From the NCBI RefSeq assembly GCF_019331775.1, contig NZ_JAHBBD010000024.1, positions 1-34,106 on the forward strand: 34,106 nucleotides of DNA. The letters are read 5' to 3'. The translations under genes were made by a program, and so were the position numbers. Under the pieces are notes generated by a model. That model saw only the letters and a program-made list of their open reading frames with translations. It did not search any database and had not been told where the DNA came from. Source of the stretch: Bifidobacterium phasiani. Lineage in GTDB: Bacteria; Actinomycetota; Actinomycetes; Actinomycetales; Bifidobacteriaceae. Positions 16,468 through 23,717 of this stretch are shown piece after piece (positions within the stretch are counted from its first letter, which is position 1; every line of letters begins with the position of its first letter).

Positions 16468-17358
16468 ATGACCTTCGAACTGGATGATGCGCTGATCGGA
16501 CGGATCGCGGCGCTGCCCGCCGTCCGCGAGGCCGCCGTCGCCGCCGCCGGGCTGATCGCGCTGTGGCCGCTGACCGACGCCGCGCGCATGGACAACGACG
16601 CGAAGTACGCGGAGAACCTGCAGGTGCGCATCACCCGCACCATGGCCGCGCTGATGACCGGCGAGGACGTGACCGTGCCCGACGCGGAGTACGTGTACGA
16701 GGGCGCGGACGAGATCCCGGGCCGGCCGCAGCGGATCGTCGACGCGCTGCTGACCGCGAACGACACCTACGACGCGATGGCCGACTACTCCGAGACCGGC
16801 GACGTGCGTCTGGTGCTCGACGCGATGGACGCGCTGGAGGTCCATGCGGACGAGACGACGCTCGCCGGGGTCCGCGCGGTCCTGGACGCGGTCGGGGCGC
16901 GGATCGCGCCGCAGGCCGTGGACGAGGGGCGCGTGCCCCCGTCGGACGATGCGGACGAGATCGCGCGCCGCTTCGCGCTGGTCATCGTGGCGGGCGACGC
17001 GCTGGTCGCGCTGCTGTGCGACGGCGGGGACGCGGCGGCCCGCACGCTGCCGGTGCTGCTGTACGCCAACGAGCTGGGCGAGCGGCTGTCGGTGCCGCGC
17101 GTCTGCATGGGCGTCGGGGACGTCCGCGCGATGCTGGACGCCCGCGCGTCGGCGGAGGACCCGGCCGTCGCGTTCGCGGCCGCGCTGGCGCCGCTGGCCG
17201 CCGCCGAGTGGGCGCGGCACCGCGACGACGTGCTGTGGGACCCGGTCGAGGCGAAGAAGCGCGCCAAGGAGGAGGACGAGCGCAAGAACAAGGAGGCGCT
17301 CGCCGCCAAGTTCGCCCACGTCAAGGACGATCCGAACAAGGAGACCGTCGAGCTGTGA
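16468..17358 (+). CDS. Conserved-looking protein of unknown function
   Basis: I do not recognise this 296-residue protein. It has no signal peptide or clear membrane segment. It is mostly predicted helical and rich in Ala/Asp/Glu, with a central acidic region and a strongly charged C-terminal helix (VEAKKRAKEEDERKNKEALA, about 264-283) that could be a coiled coil. Coding is supported by strong third-position G/C bias, a good AAAGGAG ribosome site before the ATG at 16468, and location 45 bp after the phosphatase gene in the same direction. A functional link with the phosphatase is possible but not shown. Confidence 0.75.
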   Translation: MTFELDDALIGRIAALPAVREAAVAAAGLIALWPLTDAARMDNDAKYAENLQVRITRTMAALMTGEDVTVPDAEYVYEGADEIPGRPQRIVDALLTANDTYDAMADYSETGDVRLVLDAMDALEVHADETTLAGVRAVLDAVGARIAPQAVDEGRVPPSDDADEIARRFALVIVAGDALVALLCDGGDAAARTLPVLLYANELGERLSVPRVCMGVGDVRAMLDARASAEDPAVAFAAALAPLAAAEWARHRDDVLWDPVEAKKRAKEEDERKNKEALAAKFAHVKDDPNKETVEL

Positions 17359-17636
17359 ACGCCCGGATCCGTTCCGGGCAGGGGATTGGCGCGGGCTGTG
17401 CGGCATACGGCCGTCCACGGCCGTGGATGTGCCCGGGGCGTCGTGCGCCGGCCGCCCATGCTCGGGCGTCCGCTCGCATTCGGCGGATCCGTTCCTGATT
17501 TCGCACGGCGGCCGGGGAGCCGACCGCCGTCATCGTTGTCGATCGGCCTTTGCCGCCGGTCGGGCCGTCCGCGGCAGCGGGCCGCGGCATATGGCGGAAA
17601 CGGGCCTGGATCCCGTATGAGGGCGTGGTGGGACCG
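17359..17636. other. Gap with short repeats upstream of an orphan terminator
   Basis: No gene is convincing here. CGGATCCGTTCC occurs twice (17364 and 17484), 120 bp apart, and CCACGGCCGTGG is a perfect palindrome at about 17415-17426. The stretch ends in a strong plus-strand terminator, so it may be the long 3' leader of the preceding mRNA or contain a small RNA. Confidence 0.4.
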
Positions 17637-17675
17637 AACGCGCGCATCCCGAGCGGTCGGGATGCGCGCGTTTTC
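17637..17675 (+). terminator. Strong Rho-independent terminator far from any gene
   Basis: A perfect 16-bp stem (17637-17652 with 17657-17672) is capped by a GCGG tetraloop and followed by TTTTC. The nearest plus-strand gene ends 278 bases upstream. Confidence 0.8.
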
Positions 17676-17705
17676 GTCGGCGATGCGGCGACTATATCGA
17701 TTATG

Positions 17706-17873
17706 TGTAGCGGATATGCGGGTGTGCGGACACCCAACTGCGTTAGGTGAGGCATCCGATGGGGGATAGTCGGAGTATCCGTGGCGGTATTCCGCCAGTC
17801 GTACTCCGGATGGCCGGGTTTTGGTGCCTCACCTAATGCAGTTGGGTGTCTGCAGGGGGCCATATCCGCCACA
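17706..17873. repeat. 168-bp nested inverted repeat
   Basis: The outer arms TGTAGCGGATATG (17706-17718) and CATATCCGCCACA (17861-17873) match with one mismatch. The next arms at 17729-17754 and 17825-17850 match at 25 of 26 positions. Inner stems are CGGAGTA/TACTCCG (17771-17777, 17802-17808) and TGGCGG/CCGCCA (17782-17787, 17792-17797). No open frame of interest lies inside. It could be a miniature mobile element or a structured RNA. Confidence 0.85.
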
Positions 17874-17882
17874 TCTAGTGCA

Positions 17883-17904
17883 GATACCGTGGAATTCGGG
17901 TATC
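17883..17904. repeat. Short hairpin beside the nested inverted repeat
   Basis: GATACC (17883-17888) pairs with GGTATC (17899-17904) across a 10-base loop, 10 bases outside the large inverted repeat. Confidence 0.4.
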
Positions 17905-17961
17905 AGCTTGGGCGTCCGGGCGCCGTCTCCGGGTTGAAGGCCGCTTATGCGGGCGCACGGC

Positions 17962-18104
17962 GTGTTGGGCGGTCGTGCTGTGCGTGCGTCTTGTGTGAGT
18001 GTGCTGTGCGGGCATGTTGCGCGGGTGTGCTGTGCGGTCGTGTTGCGTGTGCGTGTTGTGCGGGCGTGCTGCGTGGTCGTCTTGTGCGTGCGTGCCGTGC
18101 GGGC
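17962..18104 (+). repeat. Degenerate 13-bp tandem repeat, array 1 (11 units)
   Basis: Eleven consecutive 13-base units fill 143 bases exactly, consensus GTGYTGTGCGKGC. Examples are GTGCTGTGCGGGC, GTGTTGTGCGGGC and GTGCCGTGCGGGC. Positions 1-2, 5-6 and 9-10 are the most constant. Unit length is not a multiple of three, and the Cys/Arg- or His/Thr-rich translations look like composition artefacts. Confidence 0.9.
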
Positions 18105-18140
18105 GATGGCAGCGTCGATGAGGTCACCGTGGTTCCGGGC

Positions 18141-18228
18141 GTTTGTGTGTGCGTGCCGCGTGGGTGTGCTGCGTATGCGTCTTACCGCGGGCGCGCTGTG
18201 CTGTCGTGGGCGCGCTATGCTGTCGTGG
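18141..18228 (+). repeat. 13-bp repeat array 2, irregular, with a 19-bp tandem duplication
   Basis: Units such as GTGCCGCGTGGGT and GTGCTGCGTATGC continue the pattern with 12-14-base spacing. They then pass into GCGCGCTGTGCTGTCGTGG (18191-18209), repeated once with a single change at 18210-18228. Confidence 0.75.
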
Positions 18229-18278
18229 GCGCTCGTGTCCCATTGGTTGCCGTTGCCCCACGTGCGTCTTGCACGGTC

Positions 18279-18369
18279 GTGCTGTGCGTGTGTGTTGTGT
18301 GGGCATGCCGTGCGGACGTGCCGTGCGGTTGTGCTGTGCAGGCGTCTTGTGTGGGCATGCCGTGCGGAC
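18279..18369 (+). repeat. 13-bp repeat array 3 (7 units)
   Basis: Seven exact 13-base units run 18279-18369. The unit pair GTNTTGTGTGGGC-ATGCCGTGCGGAC occurs twice, four units apart, suggesting a 52-bp block duplication within the array. Confidence 0.85.
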
Positions 18370-18390
18370 GGCGGTCGCCTTCCACCTAGG

Positions 18391-18438
18391 CGTCGGTTCG
18401 GTAGCACTTGCGGCGGCACGTGTGCTACCGAACCGACG
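18391..18438. repeat. Perfect 17-bp inverted repeat
   Basis: CGTCGGTTCGGTAGCAC (18391-18407) pairs perfectly with 18422-18438 around a 14-base loop. No T tract follows on either strand. The 10-mer AACCGACGTT at its right edge (18431-18440) recurs at 18494-18503. Confidence 0.8.
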
Positions 18439-18555
18439 TTGGGGATCGCCCAGCGTCTGCTAAAACGCAGTCGTCTCGTTGTTTATCAACCAAAACCGAC
18501 GTTAGCGACTGAACTGGGAAGAATGGAGCCTGCCGTCGGGGCATCAGACGGGCCG

Positions 18556-18683
18556 GCTGTCGTCATACCCCCGGTATAGATGGGCCTTGCTGTCGTCATA
18601 CCCTCGGTATAGATGTGCCCTGCTGTCGTCACACCCCGGTGTAGATGCTCTGCTGTCGCCATACCCCGGTGTAGACGGGCCTT
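18556..18683 (+). repeat. 33-bp tandem repeat, four units, each with an internal palindrome
   Basis: Units start at 18556, 18589, 18622 and 18652 (33, 33, 30 and 32 bases). Each has GCTGTCGTCATACC or a variant, then CCCGGTATAGATG. The core ATACC-CC-GGTAT is palindromic; in units 3 and 4 it changes to ACACC/GGTGT or ATACC/GGTGT. A decayed fifth unit can be traced to about 18741. Units abut directly, so this is not a CRISPR array. Confidence 0.85.
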
Positions 18684-18734
18684 GCCGTCGGGGCGTCGGT
18701 TGAGCCCGCTCGTCGCCGCACATCCGGCATGGAT

Positions 18735-18762
18735 AGGCCCTGACGCCGGAGCGCCAGGGCCT
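18735..18762 (-). terminator. Possible terminator of the DUF805 gene
   Basis: AGGCCCTG (18735-18742) pairs with CAGGGCCT (18755-18762), with an inner CGC/GCG pair. It lies 31 bases past the stop codon on the minus strand and lacks a T tract. Confidence 0.45.
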
Positions 18763-18792
18763 GGTTTCAGTTTTGTGTTTCAGGTTCGGGCG

Positions 18793-19956
18793 TCAGGCCC
18801 GGGCGTCGCCGTAGGGCGACTGGCCGCCGTCCTCGGCCGGCTGCTGCGGCTCCTGGTACTGCGCGGGCTGCGCAGGCTGTGTCGGTTGCGCGGGCTGGGA
18901 GGGCTGCTGGGCATACCCCTGCCCGTAGGTCGGCTGCCCATACGCCGGCTGGGCGTACGTCGGCTGGCCGTAGCCTCCCTGGTATCCGGCACCCTGCGCG
19001 CCGGTCGTGCCCTGGGGCGCCGCGCCCGGCGCCTGGTAGCCGGCGTAGCCGTTCGGCTGGTACGGCTGCTGGGGCTGCTGGTACGGATTCCGCTGGTTCG
19101 CCGCCGCATAGGCGTTGGCCCCGGCGTACGGCGCGCCGCCCTCGGGCCTGTCGAACCGGGCGCCCTCGGGCTTGCTCGCCATGGCGAACAGCACGATGTC
19201 GAGCACGCACCCGACCACGACCAGCAGCAGGCCGATGAACGACATCGCCGCGGAACCGCCCATGCCGCCGTTGTAGTAGCCGTAGTAGGTCGAGTACATG
19301 GCGGAGTACACGACCGACGCACCGCCGAACGCCGCCAGCACGAAGCCGAGCATGATCAGGCCGTACGGCAGCAGCAGCCACGGTCCCGGCTTGTCGGTGT
19401 CGTGCAGACGGCGCACGCTCAACGCCAGCATCGGCACGACGGTCGCCAGCGACCAGAGCGTGTTCAGCAGCGAGAAGAACCCGCCGTCGGTGATCTCGCG
19501 GAGCAGGTTGAACGCGAAGCTCACCAGGAACATGAACAGGAACACCCACCAGTACTCGCCGCGGGAGGCGCGGCCCGAGAAGACCGCGTACTTCTTGAAG
19601 AACCGGACGACGGCGTTGCCGAACGAGATGCCGTACCACGGCATCCACAGCGGCGGCTCGTTGCCTGCGCCGTTGTCGCTGCCGCCCGTATACGACGGCG
19701 CGGCGCCGGCGTACGGCTGCGTGAACGGGTTGCCGGACGGCTGCTGGCCCTGCTGGGGCTGCTGGGCGTACTGCGGGCTGCTGTATTGCGGGGCGCCGTA
19801 TTGCGGGGCGTTGTACTGCGGGGTGCCGTACGGGTTCGCGGGCTGACCGGCGGGCGCGTCGTACCGCGGGGTCTCGCCGGCGCCGTACTGCGGTGCGGGC
19901 TGGTCGCCCTGGCCGTTCTGGCCGCCCGTTCCGGTGAACGGATTGCTGTCGGACAT
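18793..19956 (-). CDS. DUF805 membrane protein with Gln/Pro/Tyr-rich tails (A)
   Basis: This 387-residue protein carries a central DUF805 membrane domain (about 105-265) flanked by long low-complexity arms, residues 1-100 and 270-387, full of QPY, PQY and YGQ repeats. The domain shows the family motifs FFKKYAVFSGRASRGEYWW (119-137) and RRLHDTDKPG (182-191) with about four membrane segments and an extra Gly/Tyr-rich loop (217-236). AAGGGAG precedes the ATG at 19956. On the minus strand GATAAT (19994-19999) may be its own -10 box. It follows a paralogue in the same direction. DUF805 has no established function; the tails may mediate self-association or contacts at the membrane, by inference. 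Confidence 0.85.
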   Translation of the reverse strand: MSDSNPFTGTGGQNGQGDQPAPQYGAGETPRYDAPAGQPANPYGTPQYNAPQYGAPQYSSPQYAQQPQQGQQPSGNPFTQPYAGAAPSYTGGSDNGAGNEPPLWMPWYGISFGNAVVRFFKKYAVFSGRASRGEYWWVFLFMFLVSFAFNLLREITDGGFFSLLNTLWSLATVVPMLALSVRRLHDTDKPGPWLLLPYGLIMLGFVLAAFGGASVVYSAMYSTYYGYYNGGMGGSAAMSFIGLLLVVVGCVLDIVLFAMASKPEGARFDRPEGGAPYAGANAYAAANQRNPYQQPQQPYQPNGYAGYQAPGAAPQGTTGAQGAGYQGGYGQPTYAQPAYGQPTYGQGYAQQPSQPAQPTQPAQPAQYQEPQQPAEDGGQSPYGDARA

Positions 19957-20066
19957 CTTGCTTCTCCCTTTCGATCAATCGGATGACGCATTCATTATCG
20001 GGCAAACGCCGTGACGACGACGCGGCATGTCCACGTCGCCGCCACGGCGGGCGGAGGCGCGTCGCG

Positions 20067-21050
20067 TCAGCGGTCGAAGCGCGCGCCGGCCGGGTTCGTG
20101 GCCCCGAGCATCAGCACGAGCCCGGAGATCAGGTAGACCAGGCCGCACACGGTGCCGATGATACCGGGGACGACGTAGAACTGCGCCGCCTCGACGATCT
20201 GCCGCGTCATCATCTCGGTGTCGCCGTTCGCGCCGATGAACGCGAGCGCGCCGAGGTCGTCGATCGCCCTGCTGAGGACGACGATGTCGAGGATCTGGGT
20301 GATCACGTACGGGATGCCGGGCAGGAGCAGCCACCATCCGGATTTGTTGGTGTCGTGCAGCCGTCGGATGCCCAGCGCGATGAACGGCACGATGGTGGCC
20401 AGCGTCCACAGCGTGCTGAGGATCGTGGGCATGTCGTCGGAGACGAACGACAGCGCGGAGCTCAGGATCGACAGGGCGATGCCGCACAGCACGAAGAACA
20501 GGATGATCCACCAGAACTCGCTTTTCGACGCGCGGCCGGTGAACACGAGGTACTTCTGGAAGAAGCGGGCGATGGCCGTGCCGAACGGGCAGCGGTAGTA
20601 GGGCCGGTCGATGGTCGGGACGCCGACCGAGGGGTCGCCGGGCGCATAGCCGGGCACGCCCTGCGGCAGGGGAGCGCCGTACTGCGGGGCCTGGCCGTAC
20701 GGGTCGGCGGGCTGCTGCCAGCCGTGCGCGCCGGCCGGCTGCTGGGCGTACTGGCCGTACTGCGGCGTCGCCGGATTCGGCTGCGGCGTGGTCGGCGTGG
20801 TCTGTGCGGTCTGGGAGGTCTGGGCGGCGTACTGCGGGACGCCCGCTGCGCCGGCCGCGGGCTGCTGGGTGTACCGGTCCTCCGGCGCGGCGGCCGGGGC
20901 CGGCTGGGCGTACTGCGGGACGTTCGGCTGCGGAGCCCCCGGCTGCGCGCCGGAGCCGGGCCGTGCGTCCGCCTGCGGATTCTGCGGGACGGGCTGGTTG
21001 GCGTAGGCGCCGTACTCGGGCACCTGGCCGTGCTGTTGCGGGTCGGTCAA
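20067..21050 (-). CDS. DUF805 membrane protein with Gln/Pro/Tyr-rich N-terminal tail (B)
   Basis: This is a paralogue of the preceding gene: 327 residues, with a low-complexity QP/PQY arm (1-145), then the DUF805 domain with FFQKYLVFTGRASKSEFWW (163-181) and IRRLHDTNKSGWW (228-240). It ends soon after the last membrane segment at PAGARFDR and lacks the C-terminal arm of the other copy. The best start is TTG at 21050 because AAAGGGGAG lies four bases before it and the protein then begins TDPQQHGQVPEYG, similar in style to its paralogue. In-frame ATG codons further upstream would add unrelated sequence overlapping the next gene's control region. Confidence 0.8.
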   Translation of the reverse strand: MTDPQQHGQVPEYGAYANQPVPQNPQADARPGSGAQPGAPQPNVPQYAQPAPAAAPEDRYTQQPAAGAAGVPQYAAQTSQTAQTTPTTPQPNPATPQYGQYAQQPAGAHGWQQPADPYGQAPQYGAPLPQGVPGYAPGDPSVGVPTIDRPYYRCPFGTAIARFFQKYLVFTGRASKSEFWWIILFFVLCGIALSILSSALSFVSDDMPTILSTLWTLATIVPFIALGIRRLHDTNKSGWWLLLPGIPYVITQILDIVVLSRAIDDLGALAFIGANGDTEMMTRQIVEAAQFYVVPGIIGTVCGLVYLISGLVLMLGATNPAGARFDR

Positions 21051-21215
21051 TGTTCTCCCCTTTCGTGGGATGGTTTCGCCCTCCCATTCTCTCAACAGGT
21101 TGGCACATTGTGCGGCTGGCGGGGCGGCCTCTGCCGCCATGATGCGGGCATGGGATGGTACCGTAATGTCAGAGGGCGGGACGACGCGGTCTGGTGCCTT
21201 CGGTTGATGGTATGT

Positions 21216-21231
21216 ATTGAACCGTTTCAGT
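21216..21231. promoter_or_regulatory. LacI-type operator upstream of the regulator gene
   Basis: ATTGAACCGTTTCAGT resembles the two strong operators at 22351 and 22408 (TTTGAACCGGTTAAAT), sharing TTGAACCG. It lies 36 bases before the regulator start codon and would allow autoregulation. Confidence 0.6.
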
Positions 21232-21267
21232 ATCGTGTTCGTCGAGAGGAGTGAAGGAGCGAACGTT

Positions 21268-22287
21268 ATGGTGACGATGAGAGATGTCGCCCGGGAGGCC
21301 GGCGTGTCCAAGGCCACTGTGTCGTACGTTGTTTCGGGCAGCTCCCTGATCTCGGAGAAGACGGCCGCCAAGGTGCGCGCGGCGATGGAAAAGCTGGGCT
21401 ATTCGGTGAACCACACGGCGCGTGCGCTGTCGACGGCCAAGACCAATGCCATCGGCGTGGTCACGTCGTTCCGCAACAACGGCGCGTGCTTCGATCTGTC
21501 CGCCGGCGCGTACCTGTACGGCATCGCTGCGGCGGCGCGGCGTCACGGGTACGACACGATGTTGCTCACCGGCGACGACGGGGTCGAGGCCATCAGGTCG
21601 GCGGCGCTGAGCCGACGGGTTGACGGGGTCGTGGTGCTGGACGTGCTCATCGGCGACGCCCGGGTCGGCGCGCTCAAGGAATCAGGAATCCCGGCGGTGA
21701 TGCTCGGTTCTCCCGCCGATTCGCAGGGGGTGGACGTTGTCGATTCGAACTTCGAGGCGGCGGCCGTCTCTCTGGTGGAACGGCTGTACGACCACGGGCA
21801 CAGGTCGATTCTGTTCATCGGGTGGCCGGAGGCGGTGTACGAGCGGAAGCTGAACTACGCCGTGCGGTTTCGCGCTTCGCTGATGGAGGCGTGTGCAATG
21901 CGGGGGTTGCGCGTCGGTGCGGTCTATGCCCATGACGCTACGCTTGGCGCCTCGGAGGTGATTCCGCGGGCGTTGCGTGACTGCCCGTCGGCCACCGCGA
22001 TGGTGATCCACAACGACGCCGCCGTGGTGGGGGCCCCGCAGGCGTTTGAACGGACGGGGATTCGGGTGCCCGCGGATCTCTCGGTGGTGACGGTCATGCC
22101 CGACCAATTGGGCGAGGGGATGCAGATTCCCTTCGATTCGGTCGGTATCGACGTGGATGCCGTCGCTTCGCATACGGTGGATCGACTGGTCGAGCGCATC
22201 GGCGATCCCGAGATGTCGGCGCGCGTCGAGCTGCTGGATCAGCCGATGCATGTCCGGGGATCGGTGCGTGCGGCGCACGAGGACTGA
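21268..22287 (+). CDS. LacI-family regulator of the ABC/GH31 sugar locus
   Basis: This is the local repressor of the downstream sugar-uptake genes. Its 339 residues have the N-terminal helix-turn-helix VTMRDVAREAGVSKATVSYVVSG (2-24), a hinge region (YSVNHTARALS) and the sugar-binding core, ending in LLDQPMHVRGSV. The ATG at 21268 is preceded by AAGGAG at 21254-21259; an upstream in-frame ATG would cover the operator and has no ribosome site. Three matching operators, one before this gene and two before the binding-protein gene, define the probable regulon. Third-position G/C bias looks slightly weaker than in housekeeping neighbours, compatible with acquired sugar genes, though I did not compute it. 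Confidence 0.9.
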   Translation: MVTMRDVAREAGVSKATVSYVVSGSSLISEKTAAKVRAAMEKLGYSVNHTARALSTAKTNAIGVVTSFRNNGACFDLSAGAYLYGIAAAARRHGYDTMLLTGDDGVEAIRSAALSRRVDGVVVLDVLIGDARVGALKESGIPAVMLGSPADSQGVDVVDSNFEAAAVSLVERLYDHGHRSILFIGWPEAVYERKLNYAVRFRASLMEACAMRGLRVGAVYAHDATLGASEVIPRALRDCPSATAMVIHNDAAVVGAPQAFERTGIRVPADLSVVTVMPDQLGEGMQIPFDSVGIDVDAVASHTVDRLVERIGDPEMSARVELLDQPMHVRGSVRAAHED

Positions 22288-22350
22288 ACGATCCGGCGGC
22301 CGGTAGACGGGAATGCGGCGCGGTGTACGACACGCCGATGAACTACATGA

Positions 22351-22366
22351 TTTGAACCGGTTAAAT
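22351..22366. promoter_or_regulatory. LacI-type operator 1 before the binding-protein gene
   Basis: TTTGAACCGGTTAAAT is a near-perfect palindrome with central CCGG and is identical to the copy at 22408-22423. It lies upstream of the promoter; 57 bp separates the two copies, which would permit looping. Confidence 0.8.
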
Positions 22367-22398
22367 CAAATCGTTGAACATAATTGCTGTTTCGGTGC

Positions 22399-22404
22399 TA
22401 TAGT
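22399..22404 (+). promoter_or_regulatory. -10 box of the ABC/GH31 operon
   Basis: TGC-TATAGT is an extended -10 element. The next operator begins three bases downstream and covers the expected start site. TTGAAC at 22374-22379 is a weak -35 with 19-bp spacing. Confidence 0.6.
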
Positions 22405-22407
22405 GTT

Positions 22408-22423
22408 TTTGAACCGGTTAAAT
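22408..22423. promoter_or_regulatory. LacI-type operator 2, overlapping the transcription start
   Basis: This is the second identical copy of TTTGAACCGGTTAAAT. Its position over the predicted start is typical of direct repression. Confidence 0.8.
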
Positions 22424-22508
22424 AATATAGGTCAGGGGCAAGGACCGCCCTTGGATTTGGCACAGGCGTTTCGCGACGGCGCGGACGCAAGGCAGCAAAG
22501 GAGACAAG

Positions 22509-23687
22509 ATGGAATCGAGTCGCTTTTCCCGGACCCTGGCGGCCGGAGCGGCCATCGTCGCGGCGGTGTCGCTGGCGGCGTGCGGCGGAACCGGCGGTTC
22601 CGCCGGCGTGGACGACAAGGTCATTGAGTTCTGGGATCCGTATCCGCAATACGCCGAAGGATCGGATTGGCATGAGTGGGTCGTCGACTGCGCCCCCGAG
22701 GGATACACGATCAAGCGTCAGGGCATGCCGCAGAACGATGTGCTCAACAGCCTGACCACCGCGGTCAAGGCCGACAACGCGCCCGATGTCGCTGTCCTGG
22801 ACAATCCGTTCATGCCCACGGCCGTGGATTCCGGACTGGTCACGGATCTTGCGACGGCCGGCGTCGACGTCGATGGGTTCGATGAGAACATCGAGGGCCC
22901 CGGCATTGTGGATGGCGTGCAATACGGGCTGGCGTTCGGCTCCAACGCCTTGGGCCTGTACTATAATCCCGAGGTCTTGGACTCGGCCGGGGTGGATCCG
23001 GCCTCGATCACCGACTGGGACTCCCTGAACGCCGCCATCGGCAAGGTCGTGGATTCCGGAGCCAAGGGCATCACCTTCTCCGGCATCACCGGCGAGGAAG
23101 GTGTATTCCAGTTCCTGCCGTGGTTCTGGGGCGCCGGCGGCGACCTCTCTGAGCCCGAATCCCAGGCGGCCGAGGATGCGCAGGCTCTGGTCTCCGGGTG
23201 GATCCGGAACGGCTGGGCGCCGAAGTCCGCCACCACGGACAACCAATCCGCTTCATGGGATCTGATGCTCACCGGCGAGTACGGGTTCGCCGAGAACGGA
23301 TCCTGGCAGGCCGCTGCGGCCCGTGAACACGGCTTCGGCATGATTCCGATCCCGGCCAAGGACGGCGGCGTCGCGCCGGTGGCTACCGGCGGGGAGTTCG
23401 CCACGCTGCCCTACCACAAGACCGCGAATGCGGAGAAGACCGAGGCCGCGGCCAGTGTCATCACCTGCCTGACGAGCGGCGAGAACCTGGCCAGGACCAA
23501 CGAGACCATTGGCTACCTCGCCGCCACGAAGACGGCGCGCGAGACCCAGGTCAGGGAGAACGGCCTATGGGCCCCGTGGGTCGAATCCGTCGAGGGTGCC
23601 CGGGGCCGCACCACCGACGTCGGTCTGGAATACGAGACCATCTCGGCCACGCTGTCCGAAAACCTGCAGGCAGCGCTCAACTCCTGA
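22509..23687 (+). CDS. ABC sugar importer, lipoprotein solute-binding protein
   Basis: This extracellular lipoprotein delivers a sugar or oligosaccharide to the two permeases that follow. The 392-residue protein has a lipoprotein signal (positive N-terminus, hydrophobic core, lipobox SLAAC with Cys25) followed by a Gly/Ser linker, then a family-1 type binding fold. Visible blocks include VIEFWDPYP near the N-terminus, the NDVLNSLTTAVKADNAPDVAVLDN region, and GEYGFAENGSWQ. The ATG at 22509 follows GGAGACAAG. Permease, permease and GH31 genes follow in the same direction. The GH31 context suggests an alpha-linked gluco- or xylo-oligosaccharide ligand, by inference. Confidence 0.9.
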   Translation: MESSRFSRTLAAGAAIVAAVSLAACGGTGGSAGVDDKVIEFWDPYPQYAEGSDWHEWVVDCAPEGYTIKRQGMPQNDVLNSLTTAVKADNAPDVAVLDNPFMPTAVDSGLVTDLATAGVDVDGFDENIEGPGIVDGVQYGLAFGSNALGLYYNPEVLDSAGVDPASITDWDSLNAAIGKVVDSGAKGITFSGITGEEGVFQFLPWFWGAGGDLSEPESQAAEDAQALVSGWIRNGWAPKSATTDNQSASWDLMLTGEYGFAENGSWQAAAAREHGFGMIPIPAKDGGVAPVATGGEFATLPYHKTANAEKTEAAASVITCLTSGENLARTNETIGYLAATKTARETQVRENGLWAPWVESVEGARGRTTDVGLEYETISATLSENLQAALNS

Positions 23688-23717
23688 ACGTTCGCAACGC
23701 CGGCCCACATGGGGAAA

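Noticed and set aside
17729..17850. M-box (magnesium) riboswitch, because GTTAGGTGAGGC and TAATGCAG occur
   Set aside because: The two words are simply the inverted arms of the palindrome. The M-box core words (such as GACGCC-ATGGGTC) are absent, and no Mg transporter gene follows.
17829..18419. Long open frames on both strands in the repeat island (Cys/Arg-rich on plus, His/Thr-rich on minus)
   Set aside because: They are open only because the 13-bp repeat lacks stop codons. There is no ribosome site, codon bias is wrong, and the two strands overlap fully.
18556..18683. CRISPR array
   Set aside because: Units abut with no unique spacers, units vary, and there are no cas genes in the window.
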